The translations under genes and the position numbers were made by a program. 64,000 nucleotides of DNA from Pseudorasbora parva (Eukaryota > Chordata > Actinopteri > Cypriniformes > Gobionidae): the NCBI RefSeq assembly GCF_024679245.1, contig NC_090176.1:48453615-48517614 (forward strand). Direction: 5' to 3'. The notes beneath the pieces were generated by a model that saw only the letters and a program-made list of their open reading frames with translations, made no database searches and was not told the DNA's origin. Each line of letters begins with the position of its first letter. The stretch's first letter is position 1. Positions 23,797-57,949 of this stretch are shown one piece after another.

Positions 23797-24569
23797 ATCA
23801 TTTATTCAGATATACTGTGTGTGAATGTAACATTAGCAATTATGTTCTGGTTTAATTTTCTATAAACTATATGTGGATTTTTATTCAGAGGTAATGCCTT
23901 CTGATACTGTATGTCAAATATCTTTAAAGTACAATTTTAAACTTTTATTTTTTTGAATAAATTGGTTAGATTAGATTGGTATGTTTAAGGCACTTTAAGA
24001 GAGCGAAAGAGAGAGGAAATGTCTGTCTGTGTATTTGAGGTGTACTTTATTAAAGATTAATCTCAGTGTTTGATAACAGTAAGATGTAAGAGCAGTCTCA
24101 TGTAAGAAGTGGAGAAAAGTGATAGATTACGTCGGACTGATATATGATTTTGACTGTACTGTTATGCATTTTTCTTCTCTGTGTTAATTACAGAAATCAA
24201 TGGAATGAGATATACTTCATATGGCAGAGCTTTTTATTTCACTGTAGAAGAAATAGCAGGAACAAAAACTTCAGAAAAATCTAATTACATCCAGTTCTCA
24301 GTTCATGAAATACAAGTGCAAATGAGGGATATGCCATATCCCCCTAAAAACAATTAAAGCACACAGTTAAAAGATCCCAAAGTCACACAGACACACAGAG
24401 GATATAGTGCTTTTCCAGATAATTTACACAAACATCAACACACAGTCAAAAGAACTAGACGTGTTACTTCAGTAATATAATGGGGCTTGAGCTTTAGTCA
24501 GAATAAACTCTGAAAATAGTAGCATGATAACAATCACTCTTGTCTTTCAAAATCTGAGTGTGAAGCTAT

Positions 24570-24917
24570 ACTCTAAAAAATGCTGGGTTAAAAACAACCC
24601 AAGTTGAAAATGGACAAACCCAGTGGTTGGGTTACATGTTTGCCCAATGTGCTGGCCAGTTTTATTGAACCCAATTATTGTTTAAAAATGGCTTAAAATA
24701 AACATACAGTTTAAAAATCAGACACATAATTACTAGAGGCAACAATAATCATTTATGTTTATTATTTAATTATTATTCATTAAATGTATTAATGTTCATG
24801 TATTAAACATTTTAATAAATGTTATTTATGTCATTTTTGTTTCTACAACAATAGTTGAGTTAAATAAAACTACTAACCCAACCGCTGGGTTAAAGAAACC
24901 CAACATTTTTTTAGAGT
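24570..24917. mobile_element. MITE with ACTCTAAAAAATGCTGGGTT ends
   Basis: Left ACTCTAAAAAATGCTGGGTT is mirrored by AACCCAACATTTTTTTAGAGT. The inner parts repeat GGGTT/AACCC motifs. About 350 bases, non-coding. Confidence 0.75.
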
Positions 24918-26235
24918 GTATATAATAAAACATACAAAACAAATATAAGAGCAAAACATATGAATCAATTTATGGTAATAATATCACAGTATGCATGATT
25001 AGCAATATAAATGGCAGAAGTTACAGGTATTTAAATGGAAATAGATCATTGTATGCGCAACTCAACATGCAACAGCTTTCTAAAATCGTGATTTGATGAA
25101 ACCTGCACTTCTAAATCTCTATTGCTTTTCTTATGAAAAGGGAATGCAATCTGTGTCTGAAGACGCATTTACAGTACAGCATAATCCAGGTAATGCATTC
25201 AATTGCTTAAGAGATAATACAGACAATCATTGTGAGGGGACAGTTTACTGATATGACTTCAGATGTCTTTCCATCATCATTATTAATAGCTTTATTAATA
25301 GCTAGAAAACACATCTACACTTTGGCATTGTGAGTATCAACATACAGCCTTTTAAAATAGAGGTATGAACTCTTGACAAGTCAGATGGAAATAATATTTA
25401 CACAAGCAGCATTCTTAGTACAAATAATTGCAAAAAAATAGTATTCGCTAAAATTAATATTCTATGATTAAGATTTAATTATCCATTGCATACATGCAAG
25501 GATAGCAAAATACAGCAATTTTATGATACTTGCAAGAACTTACAACATGTTTTTATACTTTTTAAGTGTCTTACAGTGACTGCAGGAATATTGAGCCTTT
25601 GAGAAGTGAAGCGTCATGCTCAAGGACACAAATGTGCCAATATCCGTCTAAATATATCATCAAACAGCTGAAAAATATCCCTGGTTTAGATATATATCGC
25701 CTTACAGTGAACCTGTAAATGAAATCATTTCTCACCTACTGTAGATCATCTCTACACGTGTGTTTAAAACTGCACCTTTAGGGGTGTGAAAGTTGTGCAG
25801 GAACACTTTTTCAAAAATACAAAACATATAAAATACATCAGAGAGCATTTAAAATAATAGTTTAAAATCCTGCCACACGTTCTCCTCATCTTACACACAC
25901 GAGCAATCAATGTCTCCGCTTTATTTGCTGGTAATACTATGATGTATGTACAGGCTTTATATCTAGAAGCCAAAAAGCTTAGCATTGTGATGCAAAAATA
26001 CAGAAACACAAGACAAGACCAGGAGCTTTATATGTAAACTACCCATACTTTAAGGACAAAAATGCTGGGTAATGTCCCCAGACATTAGTTATATCTGTGA
26101 AAACTCATTGATAAGTTGTTCATAAAGCAAATAATGTTTTTAACATAACACATAATGGGACAGATTTTCATTCAGGAGCTGGGTTGGGTTCAGGGTGGAG
26201 TTTGTGTAGGGGTTATTTTCACATTATTTATATCT

Positions 26236-26408
26236 GTGGCCGGTTGCCTAAACTGCTTAAGACTAGTCATAAATTGGACTGGACTGGTCATAACTTTTCA
26301 AGTCAGTTACATAAGGTAGATTGGTCTAATTTTAATAAGGAAAATAAGACGAATTGCTAGTTGATTAGACTAGTTCTGAAGACACAGTGGCTGTTTATGC
26401 AACTGGCC
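26236..26408. mobile_element. Short MITE with GGCCGGTTGCCTAAAC-type ends
   Basis: Left GTGGCCGGTTGCCTAAACTG and right GTTTATGCAACTGGCCGC are imperfect inverse copies, with paired ACTAGTC motifs inside. About 170 bases. Confidence 0.55.
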
Positions 26409-26516
26409 GCTGTAAGAATAGTTTGTTTAAAAATGAAAATGTGTCTTTTTTCTTCATTTTTATGAACTATTCCTTAAAAAAACAATAGAAGTCTATTTGG
26501 ATTGCTAGATAAGTGT

Positions 26517-26542
26517 GCGTGCGTGCGTGCTTGCGTGCGTGT

Positions 26543-26588
<46 letters not shown>

Positions 26589-27195
26589 GTGTCTGTACTT
26601 GTTTAACTATCTTTGTGAGGACCAGTTTTAAGTTTTAGACCGGCGGAGTGAAGACATAGAGAGTAAAGTGAGGACATTCTGGCAGTCCTCACTTTCTGAG
26701 ACCTTTAAAGGTCTTAAAGTTTTATGGATGAGGTTATAGCTGGGTTAAGAGTAGGTTTAGGGTTCGGGTTCGGGTTAGGCACTTAGTTATGATGGGCAGG
26801 GTTAGGGTAAAGAGCTTCAGATTGCATTGTGTCAATGAATGTCCTCACAAAGATAGATGTACAAGAATGTGTGAGTTTGTGTGTGAGTGCGTGCGTGCAT
26901 GCGCACCTGTGTGTGTGTGTGTGTGTGTTCATGTTCTATCCCGGTGGGGACTTGCCTGAATGCGCACTGACTCATGGAAACTCGTGTCACCGCGAGGACC
27001 TTATTTCAGATCCACACGAGGAAGCAAGCTTATAAATCATACAGAATGAGTTTTTGTGAAAATGTAAAAACGCTGAAAGTTTTGTCTGAAAGGCAGGTTT
27101 AGGGGTAGTGTTAAAGTAAGGGGAGAGAATATACAGTTTGTACAGGAATAAAACCATTACGTCTATGGAGAGTCCCCACAAAGATAGTGAACCGG

Positions 27196-27260
<65 letters not shown>

Positions 27261-27271
27261 AGGGCAATTGC

Positions 27272-27337
<66 letters not shown>
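26517..27337. repeat. Microsatellite-rich repeat cluster (GT, GA)
   Basis: Runs: GTGC/GT at 26517-26586, GT at 26906-26928, GA at about 27208-27258 and GT at about 27279-27337. The sequence between contains blocks found elsewhere beside CA/GT runs (GGACCTTATTTCAGATCCAC, AGAGTCCCCACAAAGATAG), the same family as 53515-53700. TTAGGGTTCGGGTTCGGGTT at 26755-26774 is telomere-like but short. Confidence 0.8.
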
Positions 27338-27339
<2 letters not shown>

Positions 27340-27686
27340 ACAGTGTATCAGATGAGTCACTCTCATATCTCTTCTTTCCATCAACGCTCCTTGTGTACTC
27401 TCTTATTAGACAGGCTGCAAAATCAAACAGATAATTAGTTTACTCAAATTAACATAAACGGCAACAGTTCAGTGTGTAGTGATTGCATTAATATAATGTT
27501 TATCAATTTGGAAAATCCAATTCATATTTTTCCATAGAAAACTGATTTTATGTCTTCCTGTATACGCCACAAACTAACTAATAAAGTAAACTAATGAATA
27601 AAAACAGGCTCCCATTGCACTGCATCGCGAACGATGTAATGGAGTCTTCCTAAAGTCTTCACACACTCTTAACCCTCATCTTAACA

Positions 27687-28146
27687 AATCCTTCCCTCAT
27701 GGATCAAATTGACCGAAGCACTTTTTAGCTCAGAAAGCTTAATTCCTTTCATTTTGATGTTTGTTTTAATGATTTAAAAAAAAAAAAAGTATTATTATTT
27801 TTAGCTTTAAATTACTAATAAATAATAAATCAATAATAATTTAGGCACATTCTTCACACTTTTTCAACTTAATTTCAAAATAACCCACAATTTCATGCAT
27901 AACCCGTTTAATTCAGCTCAAAATTACTCTGTGTCTGCTGAAAAAAATAATATAACATGATATTTCATGCCTCCATGATATCCACTGGGTCATACAGTCA
28001 GTTCTCTTCGGTATGCATTCAGATACACATGTAGACATTATAAATATTTTTTGGTAAAGTTTAAGCATTTTGTTTGATTTTTGTGAAGCATTTCTCACAT
28101 TCCATTAAATCCTAAGTGGGTCAAATTGACCCACGAGGGAAGGATT
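27687..28146. mobile_element. MITE with AATCCTTCCCTC ends
   Basis: Left AATCCTTCCCTCATGGATCA followed by AATTGACC is mirrored by GGGTCAAATTGACCCACGAG followed by GGAAGGATT. About 460 bases, AT-rich, non-coding. Confidence 0.75.
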
Positions 28147-29080
28147 GCATACTTTTTTACATTTCAACCACAAAATCCAGTCAATTCTTGTATTCATGGT
28201 TCAAGTTTGACAAGTCTTAGGGTCTTGAATCACTCCAATTAAACACTCAATTTGTAAAACAAACAAACAAACTAAAAAACACCTTTAATTAAAAATGAGT
28301 TTCGGTAAATGACCTGAGAGAAGGATGCTTACATAATAAGGATGCTTAACACAATATAGAAATTATTATTTTCAATTGTGCAATGCACTTCAAATATGTG
28401 GTATTTTATTAGACTCACAATGTTTTACTGCAAAGATTTAGTCAATAGATTTATATTGTTGAATCATTGCTAATTTGATAGTCCTATGCAATACATCATT
28501 TGATGTAGTTCATTTCCTCATAAATTTGATTGATCTTGGAGCTGGCTGGATTTTGTTGATGCATCAGAACTATTTATTGAAGAAAATGTTCAAATGCCTA
28601 TGAAGAAAACAAATAGTGAACTGGTGATTTTTAGTGAGTTGCTCATTTGCATTGATGTCAAATAGATTTGATGTGCAGAATATTTCCGTTTGAATTCATT
28701 GCACATGATGATCTTAATAATAATTAATAATGATGATAATAAGCAGACTGGACCCACGTCTATTTTCACGGCTGATTAGACATTTTTCTTGTCCAAGTAG
28801 TAAAAAAATAACAACAACAACAGCAAAAGACGATCACATGCTGTCTATCTTTGTCTGACACATACCGAGAGATGTGAATGATTTATTGTTTTCGACTGAC
28901 GAGCTGGGTGGGAAAATTGGGGTGAATTCAAACATTCTTGGAGAGACACATAATGGTAAATGTGTGTTCCAGATGGATTACAATCAACGCCGCCAATTTG
29001 GTCAAAATACTTGTTGCCATGCGAAGAAAGACGGGATGAGATCCTAAAGTGACGTGGGATGTTGCTATGAGAACACTTAC

Positions 29081-29118
29081 CTTTGGGGGCTCAGCATCTA
29101 CATGCTTAGGAAAGGGGA
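29081..29118 (-). CDS. slc4a10: Tentative C-terminal exon of slc4a10
   Basis: A 38-base segment between a strong acceptor (pyrimidine-rich, ending TTTTCTCGTAG) and a consensus donor GTAAGT. In one frame it gives PFPKHVDAEPPK. It does not join in frame to the exon at 34437-34501, so at least one more exon should lie between them, corresponding to the INISDEM-type segment of mammalian SLC4A10, which I could not find. Reported for completeness. Confidence 0.35.
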
Positions 29119-29267
29119 CTACGAGAAAAGAAAGAATAAATAATTAAATCAAAATGGGTTATCACGCAGAATAAATGGATTAAAAAGGCCAATGTTTGTA
29201 CACGTTTCCAAAAAATGACCTTGTAGTAAACATTTTTTTTTTTTTAAAGTTAATGCACAGAAAACTA

Positions 29268-29400
29268 AGGGTGTGTTCACACGTGGGATGTTTTGGATTA
29301 AAACAAACCAACGAAACACAACGTCCATTTTTAACTGACTGCCGAACAAACTGAGATCCCACAGTGTGGTACAGTCTGACAAGCAACGGTCATGAAGGAC
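29268..29400. mobile_element. Fragment of a Harbinger-like MITE
   Basis: TAAGGGTGTGTTCACACGTG resembles the end of the complete element at 47426-48245. The other end is not evident. Confidence 0.4.
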
Positions 29401-29889
29401 TGATTATAAATCATACAGTGTGACTTATAAACTTCAGCATGTAACTCATAGCCTTGTGCCAGAAACATGAATGATTCTTCAAATCATGTCGTTGCAGAAA
29501 GATGTGCTTTTTACCAAAGAGATTTCATATAAAAATGAATCAGAACCTTTTTGGATCATTTTTGGAGTTGACGGTGTTCCAAGTACTTCCAAACGAGCCT
29601 CGGGACATTTCATCAGTAATGTTGACAGTAGAAGGATCATCTCTGAAAATATACAATACAAACATCATAAACATAACATGAAATCTAACATCTATATTCT
29701 GATGTGTGAATGAAAACATTCATAAAACAAAAAGTTCGGACTCAAAATTGTAACATAATAGTGAATTAAATCTATTATGTTTTTTTGAATATTTCCTTTC
29801 ATGCAGTGTGCAATAAAGCTGTTTGTTGTGTGTTGAAATTGAATTTGAAAGTGCACAATAAATAAAATGATTGTCTCCCAAAAGAAAGA

Positions 29890-32600
29890 ATAACTCTGAA
29901 CCGTCTCTACGAGTCGTTTGTGTTTCGAATCTCACAGCGTTATGGTTCTACGTCACTAGAAAAAAGACATTTGCATAATGCCCGCCTATGTTGTACGTCA
30001 TGGTCCCATTAACAACTTGGCCCGCCTGTCATTTAACTGACGACTGCTTCTCAAATCTCGGAGTTCAACACGGGATTCGTATGCGCTGTAATTGATACAG
30101 TTCCCGCATGTGGACTGCAATAAATGAGAAATATACACACGTGTTTGTTGATGGACGTACTATTGTTAATGCTGATGGTGAGGAATTACAGCTGTAGCAT
30201 CCCATAATGTACCTCAAAAGGAGAAACATCGGGTTGAATAACTAGCTCTTCCAATGTTTCATCATCAGACTCGCGCTCGGCTTGATTTAGAGATGGGCAT
30301 TTTCCCAAAATATTGTATTCGAATATTTGGGCTCATAAAAATCGAATATTCGTTTATTTAAATTAGGTATTTTGAGAAAATGAGAGAGATGTTTCTTTCG
30401 GTTAAGTGAAGTTTGAGTGAAGAACTTTGTGTTTTCTGTTCATAAACCCTCAAAGAACTTTAAAGGAAGCATTTGTCTCGAGATCATTTTGCTATCATAA
30501 GTTATCTCGCTCTCACTCGGGGTACAGATGAGCTTACCTGCACTCCTGAGCAGTGTTTGCTCATTTCACTGTTGTTTGGATTTCATGTGATTCTTGTTTG
30601 TGGTGGTGATATTATTATAAATCAGTTTCAGTAATTGATTTCTTCACAAGTAACTCCATTTTGTAACAGCATTTTCAGTTTTCATCTAAGTAGTGAGGCA
30701 GACGACGACATTGTGATCAAATGCACTGAACTTATTAACCTGCTCCACAACGCCACCCATTGGATTGAGTTATAACTGCGAGATTTAGAGGGATTTCTCA
30801 TGGATTCACTGCATTTACAGCCAGCCAATTAACAAAATAAAATTCGAATAGTATTTTTAATTTTCGAATGTTAATTACAGATCAAATATTCGACTATTCG
30901 TGCACACCCCTAAAATCCACGTCATCATTACTAGGGTTGGGCATCGTTTTGATTTGAACGATTCTGATTCCGATTCCGATTCTTACTTTCGATTCCGGTT
31001 CTTTTCGATTCTCGATTCCGATTCTTTGAGGGGTGGAGTCAAAACATGTCACATCGATATTCAATGCTATTTTCAATACCACGGGGGAAAACGCTGCATA
31101 TACGGTCAATTAGAGATTTTTTTACATAATTGTTTTTTTTGTCTGTCTTTTGAAAGTCTAGGCAATCAAACATTTCTTCAGAAGAGATCACTTTATATGA
31201 TAAAGCTTTTAAGCTTTTTCTCATATATAAACATTGATCAATTACTATTAAAATATCTCACAAACATTTGTTAACTTAATGTATTTTTTACAACGGGGTA
31301 ATTGTGTTGCAATAGTTTACACACAGCACAAGTAAGCTTGATTTTGAATGGTAAATTGAATAAACAAAGATACATATTACAAAAAATAGCACAAATAAAT
31401 ACAATAGAATAAAAGATATAAATGAAATAGACTGCTTTATTTTTTCAGGTAGGTCTAACATTCAGGTAAGAAACTGAATAAAAAAAACGCAAAGTGGCTA
31501 ATTAAATTTAAAATAACATTGGATAATGTTTTTGCAAAAAATTAAATAGTTTCATATAAAAGCATTAAAGTTACACAAGTTGATCAGTCAAGAGCAGTGT
31601 GATCGTTTGTATTTTTGTAGTTTGACTTTGAATAACAAATGACTGCGGTCCCTTTAAGAACTGCTTGTTTAAGACTGTGTTTACATACTGTTCAAAATGT
31701 GCACTGAGAATTAGTTTGAGTGTATTTGACCAATAATAAGCTGGAAAAAGAAGCGAATATTTGCACTTGTATGTCAGGGGCGGCTTTATTACGGTAGGCT
31801 ATGTGTGTGTGTGCGCTTCAGATGTGAGCTTGAAATCTGCGGGGATTCGTAGAATTATGTGCAATCCCGCGCGAAATTGAGACCGATCACACACACTAAC
31901 ACGCTGTCGTAAGGAAACGTCCAGCAGAACGCGCGTCCGTCGTGTTCAGAGGTTAACCGGCTGAATGAGAATATATGCGGCTGCGTGACAACTCGCTGTC
32001 GGTCAGAGAGGAGAGGAGAGGAGAGGAGAGCAGCTGGGATCGATTGTGTAGGCTGAGTAGGCTATCGTATCTTTTCAGATATTTCAGTATAGATATTTTT
32101 GACAACACTAGTTGCACTGTGCCGACCCAGGCTTTTAAAAGTGAAATAAATCCACACTTCACAGCCGCTTACCGGGCTTCCATGAACAAGCGGGCGCGCA
32201 AGCACCGGAAATCAGGTGGCCATGGAAACCAAAACTTGCGCGCTTGGAACCGAAGATCGGAACCGAAAATAAATTTTCTAAACGATTCCAATGGAATCGT
32301 TATTTTTTAAACGGTTCCAAGTTGGAACCGGTTCTCGATGCCCAACCCTAATCATTACTGTCCTTACAGTGTGTGTAATCGCTGAGCTTTAGGAAGCCTC
32401 CGGAGCTGAAGTTCAGTTATGGTAATGAGCGTTTAGCTTCAAAAACACACGCGGTACACCAATCACAACAGACTGGGCCATCTGACCAATCAGAGCAGAG
32501 TATCTCACTGAAAGGAGGGATTTAGAGAGACTTATTCATCCATCGAGTCGTCCGTTTGAGAATCATTGAACAATGTGGTGATGTGCAAAGTATAATATGA
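29890..32600. mobile_element. Composite transposon block in the slc4a10 3' intron
   Basis: Outer pieces (CGTCTCTACGAGTCGTTTGT near 29900; ATCGAGTCGTCCGTTTGAGA near 32545) look like the ends of one degraded element. Inside are an element with TATTCGAATATT motifs (about 30290-30910) and the hAT element 30932-32350. The outer boundaries are approximate. Confidence 0.45.
30932..32350. mobile_element. hAT-type element with exact 8-base target duplication
   Basis: It starts TAGGGTTGGGCATCG and ends CGATGCCCAACCCTA. ATCATTAC is repeated exactly at 30924-30931 and 32351-32358. It is 1419 bases, with GATTCCGATT/GGAACCGG repeats near the ends and no transposase frame visible. Confidence 0.88.
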
Positions 32601-32727
32601 AAACATTAATTGTTTTTTACCTTTGATGCATGTAAACCTGTTGTATGAGACTCAAAAACATGTTACGTATTACCTTAAGATTTGCAACCTTAATTCTACT
32701 CATTTAATTTATAGATTTATATTACTT

Positions 32728-32948
32728 AGGCCTGGTTTCACAGACAGGGTTTAGATTAAGTCAGGATTAGGCCTTAGTTCAATTAGGACATTTAAGCAGC
32801 TTTAATAAAAGTGCCATTACTGGTGTTCAGCTTCAGACAAAACAATAGCACTGACACATTTTAAGATATAGCAGAGCAAGTTGCTTTCAGTTAAAAAAGT
32901 TTAAACGTTCATGGGACTATCTTACATTATCTGTGAAACTGAGGGATT
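32728..32948. mobile_element. MITE with GGTTTCACAGACAGGG ends
   Basis: Left GCCTGGTTTCACAGACAGGG is weakly mirrored by ATTATCTGTGAAACTGAGGG at about 32928-32945. Directly after it (33028 on) CTAGGGATGCAACAATACAA and CGGTTCGGTTCTTTT mark the start of another, hAT-like element whose far end I cannot define. Confidence 0.5.
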
Positions 32949-34436
32949 GCGTTTTTATTGAATTCTAATTATTGAATTATTTCTCTCTGTTATCTTGTGT
33001 ATATACTGTATGTTCAGTATGTGTGTACTAGGGATGCAACAATACAATTAGTCAACAGTTCAATACACACCTCGGTTTTTAACCACGGTTTTTCGGTTCG
33101 GTTCTTTTTTTTTAGCTGTTCTATTCTTATGCGACAGGAACAGAAAAAGGTTAAGGAGAAAATGTTTTCATTTTAATACCCTTTCTTTATTTTAAGACTT
33201 GAAAAACCTTACTTAAACTTAAAACTTTACCTAAAAAACTCTTGCACACATTCCCAGTGTATTGTATAATATAAAATAAATATATAATGATTTACAGTGG
33301 CTGCTCAGATGTACAAGAGCATTTAAGTATGAAATTGAATGAATAAATATAGGCTTAAATTAAAACTACATAGTATTCAATTAAGTACATTTATTAAAAG
33401 CTACTGTATTAAAGATCTTTTTTTATTTATTAACATCATTTTAGAGGTGAACTGTCCCTTTAAGGACACACGTTCACTGGGCTGCTGCTGTCAATTGAAG
33501 ACCTGCTCACATCTCATATTTAGACACACACGATTTTACTTTCACTTTAGACATAACCGACTGTGTTTATATGTTAACCTTGAGTGTGTTTGACAGTATT
33601 AGCGCAGTAAGACTGTCCAGTTATCACGTGTGTTTGACAGACGTTTAGTGCGCGCGCTCAATGCAAAACAGTGCATGCACACGAATGAAATGTTTAAACG
33701 GCAAAACTTTAACTAACCCCCTAACTTTAGTGCATATGATTGGATATTTGCTCATATCAGCGCGTAGACTCACAGGCAAACTCAAAAAGAGCCGAAATAA
33801 ACTGAGAGAAATATTTCATACAGAGGGAAATGGAAATAATTAATAAAATGCAAAACCGAACAAAAAACGGCTTTAGATATACAAAGACGATGGACTCACA
33901 TTACTGTGAATGGGACTGACAAGTCCAACGCACAATATGGCGGAATAAGCCCCGCCTTCTAAATTAAAGAGCCAAAGTCTGCGCATGCAAATTGGCCGTT
34001 TTTTTATAATGATTTAGTTTTGTCAGGCATTTCATATTTAAAGTAGAATATCCCACTCAGGATCATTTTATTTAAAAAAAATTTTTTTTAATAAATTATA
34101 AGCATACCATATCACCAGAAAACGTTTAAATAGCCAATTAAAATTAAAGTATGCATTCATTTAAGATATTACTCATTATACAGAACAATTTTTGCATCAA
34201 GAATTCTTTAAAATTTAGTCAAGAACACTAGAGAACCCCATTGAAGAGTGTTTGTTTGTGCACATTCTGATTCTGTTGCAATATTTTGTTTTAACGAAAT
34301 AAAATACTGGATTCAAAGTCGTGCTTCACAGAACCCGTAGACATCACTGTAAGGATGGCCTTACTGTTTTAATAAGCCAACAAAAACTAGTATTGCTTGC
34401 TATTGTGAAAATTAGTTAGGAAAATCTGGTCCATAC

Positions 34437-55421
<20,985 letters not shown>

Positions 55422-56468
55422 CTGTTAGATCAAACACAGAGACCATAGAGAGATACAGCAGCACTCTTAGCCTAAATCTGCGAGAGGAGTTCTGGCAGCA
55501 AGCAGCGGAGGACTTAGAGATAGTCCGCAAATATTCTGTGCTGTGTTTCTCAATCGTGAGCTAAATTGATCGTAGAGACCATTGGTGCCATGGTGCCACA
55601 ATCTACTGTACTTACTGTAATAATTAATATTCAACTACTGCAATCGATATGAAGAGGTGTCATATATCGATCAGAAGTTCAGTATGGAGTACCCCAAGGC
55701 TCAGTACTAGGACCGTTTCTCCCTTTGGAGATATCATTAGGGAGCATGGCGTTAGTTTTCACTGTTACACTGATGATACTGACAAAATACACCAATTAAC
55801 AAAATTATCGGAATATATAGTTGATAATGACTTGCAAACAATTAAGAATGGATGGATTAAAGGTGCAGTAAGCAATTTCTGAGAAAAAATGTGGAAAAGT
55901 TAAATCAACACCCAAACAAACAATTTTGTGAATAATGTGAACATCCCACCCACTGGTGTAGTCTACGTAATACGCAGGTATACGCCGTAAACCCACTAGG
56001 AAAAGCCAAGGATTTCCGTATAACCACTTAAAAAGCGTGAAGATACGTAACAATATCGTTTTGTGACAGAACTTTCATTCATAAATTCATGGGCGTAGAT
56101 GAAGGGGTGGACGTGTCCCCCGCACTTTTAATAAAATGTATTTTCGTCCCCCGCACTTTTACTGGGTCTCACCGATCCTAGTCGAACCACTCCGAGCGGG
56201 ATTCGAACCAGCGTTACAGGGCGGGCAAGTTAACAGGGATACTAAAAACAGCTTTCTCTAACCTCGGTTGATTGTGCGCTTCTTGAGGTCAAGGGCAAGT
56301 GTATTAACATAGAAACTAATGTGAATACATCAAGATTTAAATTCAGAGACAAAAAATAATCTATGCATGTTATCTGTCATTTTATTCGTATCTAAATATG
56401 AGGAGGGTGCTCTCACAGAAAGTCCAAAAGTGGATTCGTAGAAACTTACTGTCACGCTGGAACAGCAG

Positions 56469-57775
56469 CAGGGGCGGAGCCAGACGATGTAAACATTCGG
56501 GGCTTAGCCCAAACCTAGGGGGGTCCGGGGGCATACTCCCCCGGGGAGATTTTTTTCCCATTTACATCAGCTAAATGCACTATTTTTCAGGCTGTTTGAG
56601 ATAATAGAATGCCTAAAAATCTATACACTATCTGGGAAAATGATAAGTTACTTTTACTCAGTAAAAAAATAAAAATAAATTTTTTTTTATCCCAGTAGAG
56701 CCTAGTACAACCTGTTTTGTATTTAACTGTTCTCCAGCTGTGGTGAATCCAAAACACCAAAAATGTTAAGGATGACTCATTTTCACCCCTGGCAAATAAA
56801 AAAGGCAACCATTATCTGACTATTTTTAAGTTAGCCTGCATAGGTAAAATTGGAATTTGGTGTAAATATCATTATTAATCTTTAGAGTTCAGTTTGGTTT
56901 ACTTTGTGCTTAGCTGACAAATTAGCTACATCAGAATCCATGACCAATCAGATGTTGTTTTCGGCTGCAAACTTTCACAGTTGGTTAGTTCTACAAAGGA
57001 AATGCCCATATTTGGATTAGACAGTGCTGTGTGTGAGACTGAGAGCTTTATAATGATACCAGGCATGACATGCTTCTGTGAATGGAGACGGCACGGGAGC
57101 TCGCGTTAAAATAACTTTGGATGATTTCAGGTAGAAATCTAAAGGCGCACGGTGACAAAATATAATGAAATAACCACCTTAAATGTGTAATTTTGCCTTT
57201 TTTTATTTTGACATGAAAGCTTACATGTTAAGTGAGTAAACTGGCCCAAAATCTCAATCTCATGTTTTCACCTGTCGTGCCTCGCCTTAATAAGTAAGTA
57301 ACACCTAACGTTAACTCTAGCTATACAGTCATGTAACTCAAGTGTTACAACAGCGGATTCACAAACCTGTAACACTTTCGTCTGACGCAGAATCTCTCTC
57401 TGGCCGGTGAGGTTTAGTGTTCCTTTTAAAAAATGTGTAATGTCCATGTTAACTATAGTTAACTACGACGCCAGTGAAATACTTAAAGCCCGCCAATCCC
57501 TGATGACAACGACGAAGAAGATGTATATTCTTCTTTGTTAGTTTTTATTGGCAGTTGGCATTGGCAGACAAGCTGAGTGATGTGCGATGCATCGCCTACC
57601 GCCACATACACGGTAATAGAGCTTTTGTTTCATTTTTTGCCGCTCCAGTCTGAAAAACTGAGAGGAAATTCAAATAAAAAAATTTTGTTTTTGTTTTTTT
57701 TTACTAAAAGATTCGGGGCTTTTGACAAAACATTCGGGGCTTAAGCCCAATTAGCCACCCCCCGCTCCGCCCCTG
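56469..57775. mobile_element. hAT-type element with CAGGGGCGGAGC ends
   Basis: The ends are CAGGGGCGGAGCCAG and GCTCCGCCCCTG. CATTCGGGGCTT recurs near both ends. Flanks AACAGCAG (56461-56468) and AGCAGCAG (57776-57783) agree in 7 of 8 bases. 1307 bases, with no transposase frame. Confidence 0.82.
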
Positions 57776-57949
57776 AGCAGCAGCTGAAGGAAAACAATCG
57801 TTATGAGCTGAAACGTGACGACGACAATCAGACGACTGCGACAATATATGCTTTATGTGTGTTTTTCCAGCCATCTCAATGTAGCCTCTTTATTGACAAT
57901 AAGTATATCACACGAATAATGCAGCTTTTTTTATGTTTAGTATCTGCTG

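Larger units (their letters stand above)
24231..27414 (-). other. Possible long 3' UTR and last exon of slc4a10
   Basis: A weak proposal. An acceptor-like TTGCAG (minus strand, just above 27414) is followed by CCTGTCTAA, which would end the frame after the tentative exon 29081-29118. Minus-strand AATAAA candidates occur at the low end (TTTATT at about 24233). The interval contains MITEs (24570-24917, 26236-26408) and microsatellites, but 24920-26230 is fairly unique AT-rich sequence without genes. Confidence 0.25.

Noticed and set aside
26755..26816. Telomere-like GGGTTAGGG/GGGTTCGGG motifs
   Set aside because: Only a few imperfect units within a known type of interspersed repeat; not an interstitial telomere array.
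29149..29400. Minus-strand ORF considered as the missing slc4a10 tail exon
   Set aside because: Its sequence (YHTVGSQFVRQS) does not resemble SLC4 tails, and it overlaps a Harbinger-like repeat fragment.
56170..56220. tRNA-like B box (GGTTCGAATCC on the minus strand)
   Set aside because: No matching A box or cloverleaf could be drawn, so neither a tRNA gene nor a SINE is claimed.
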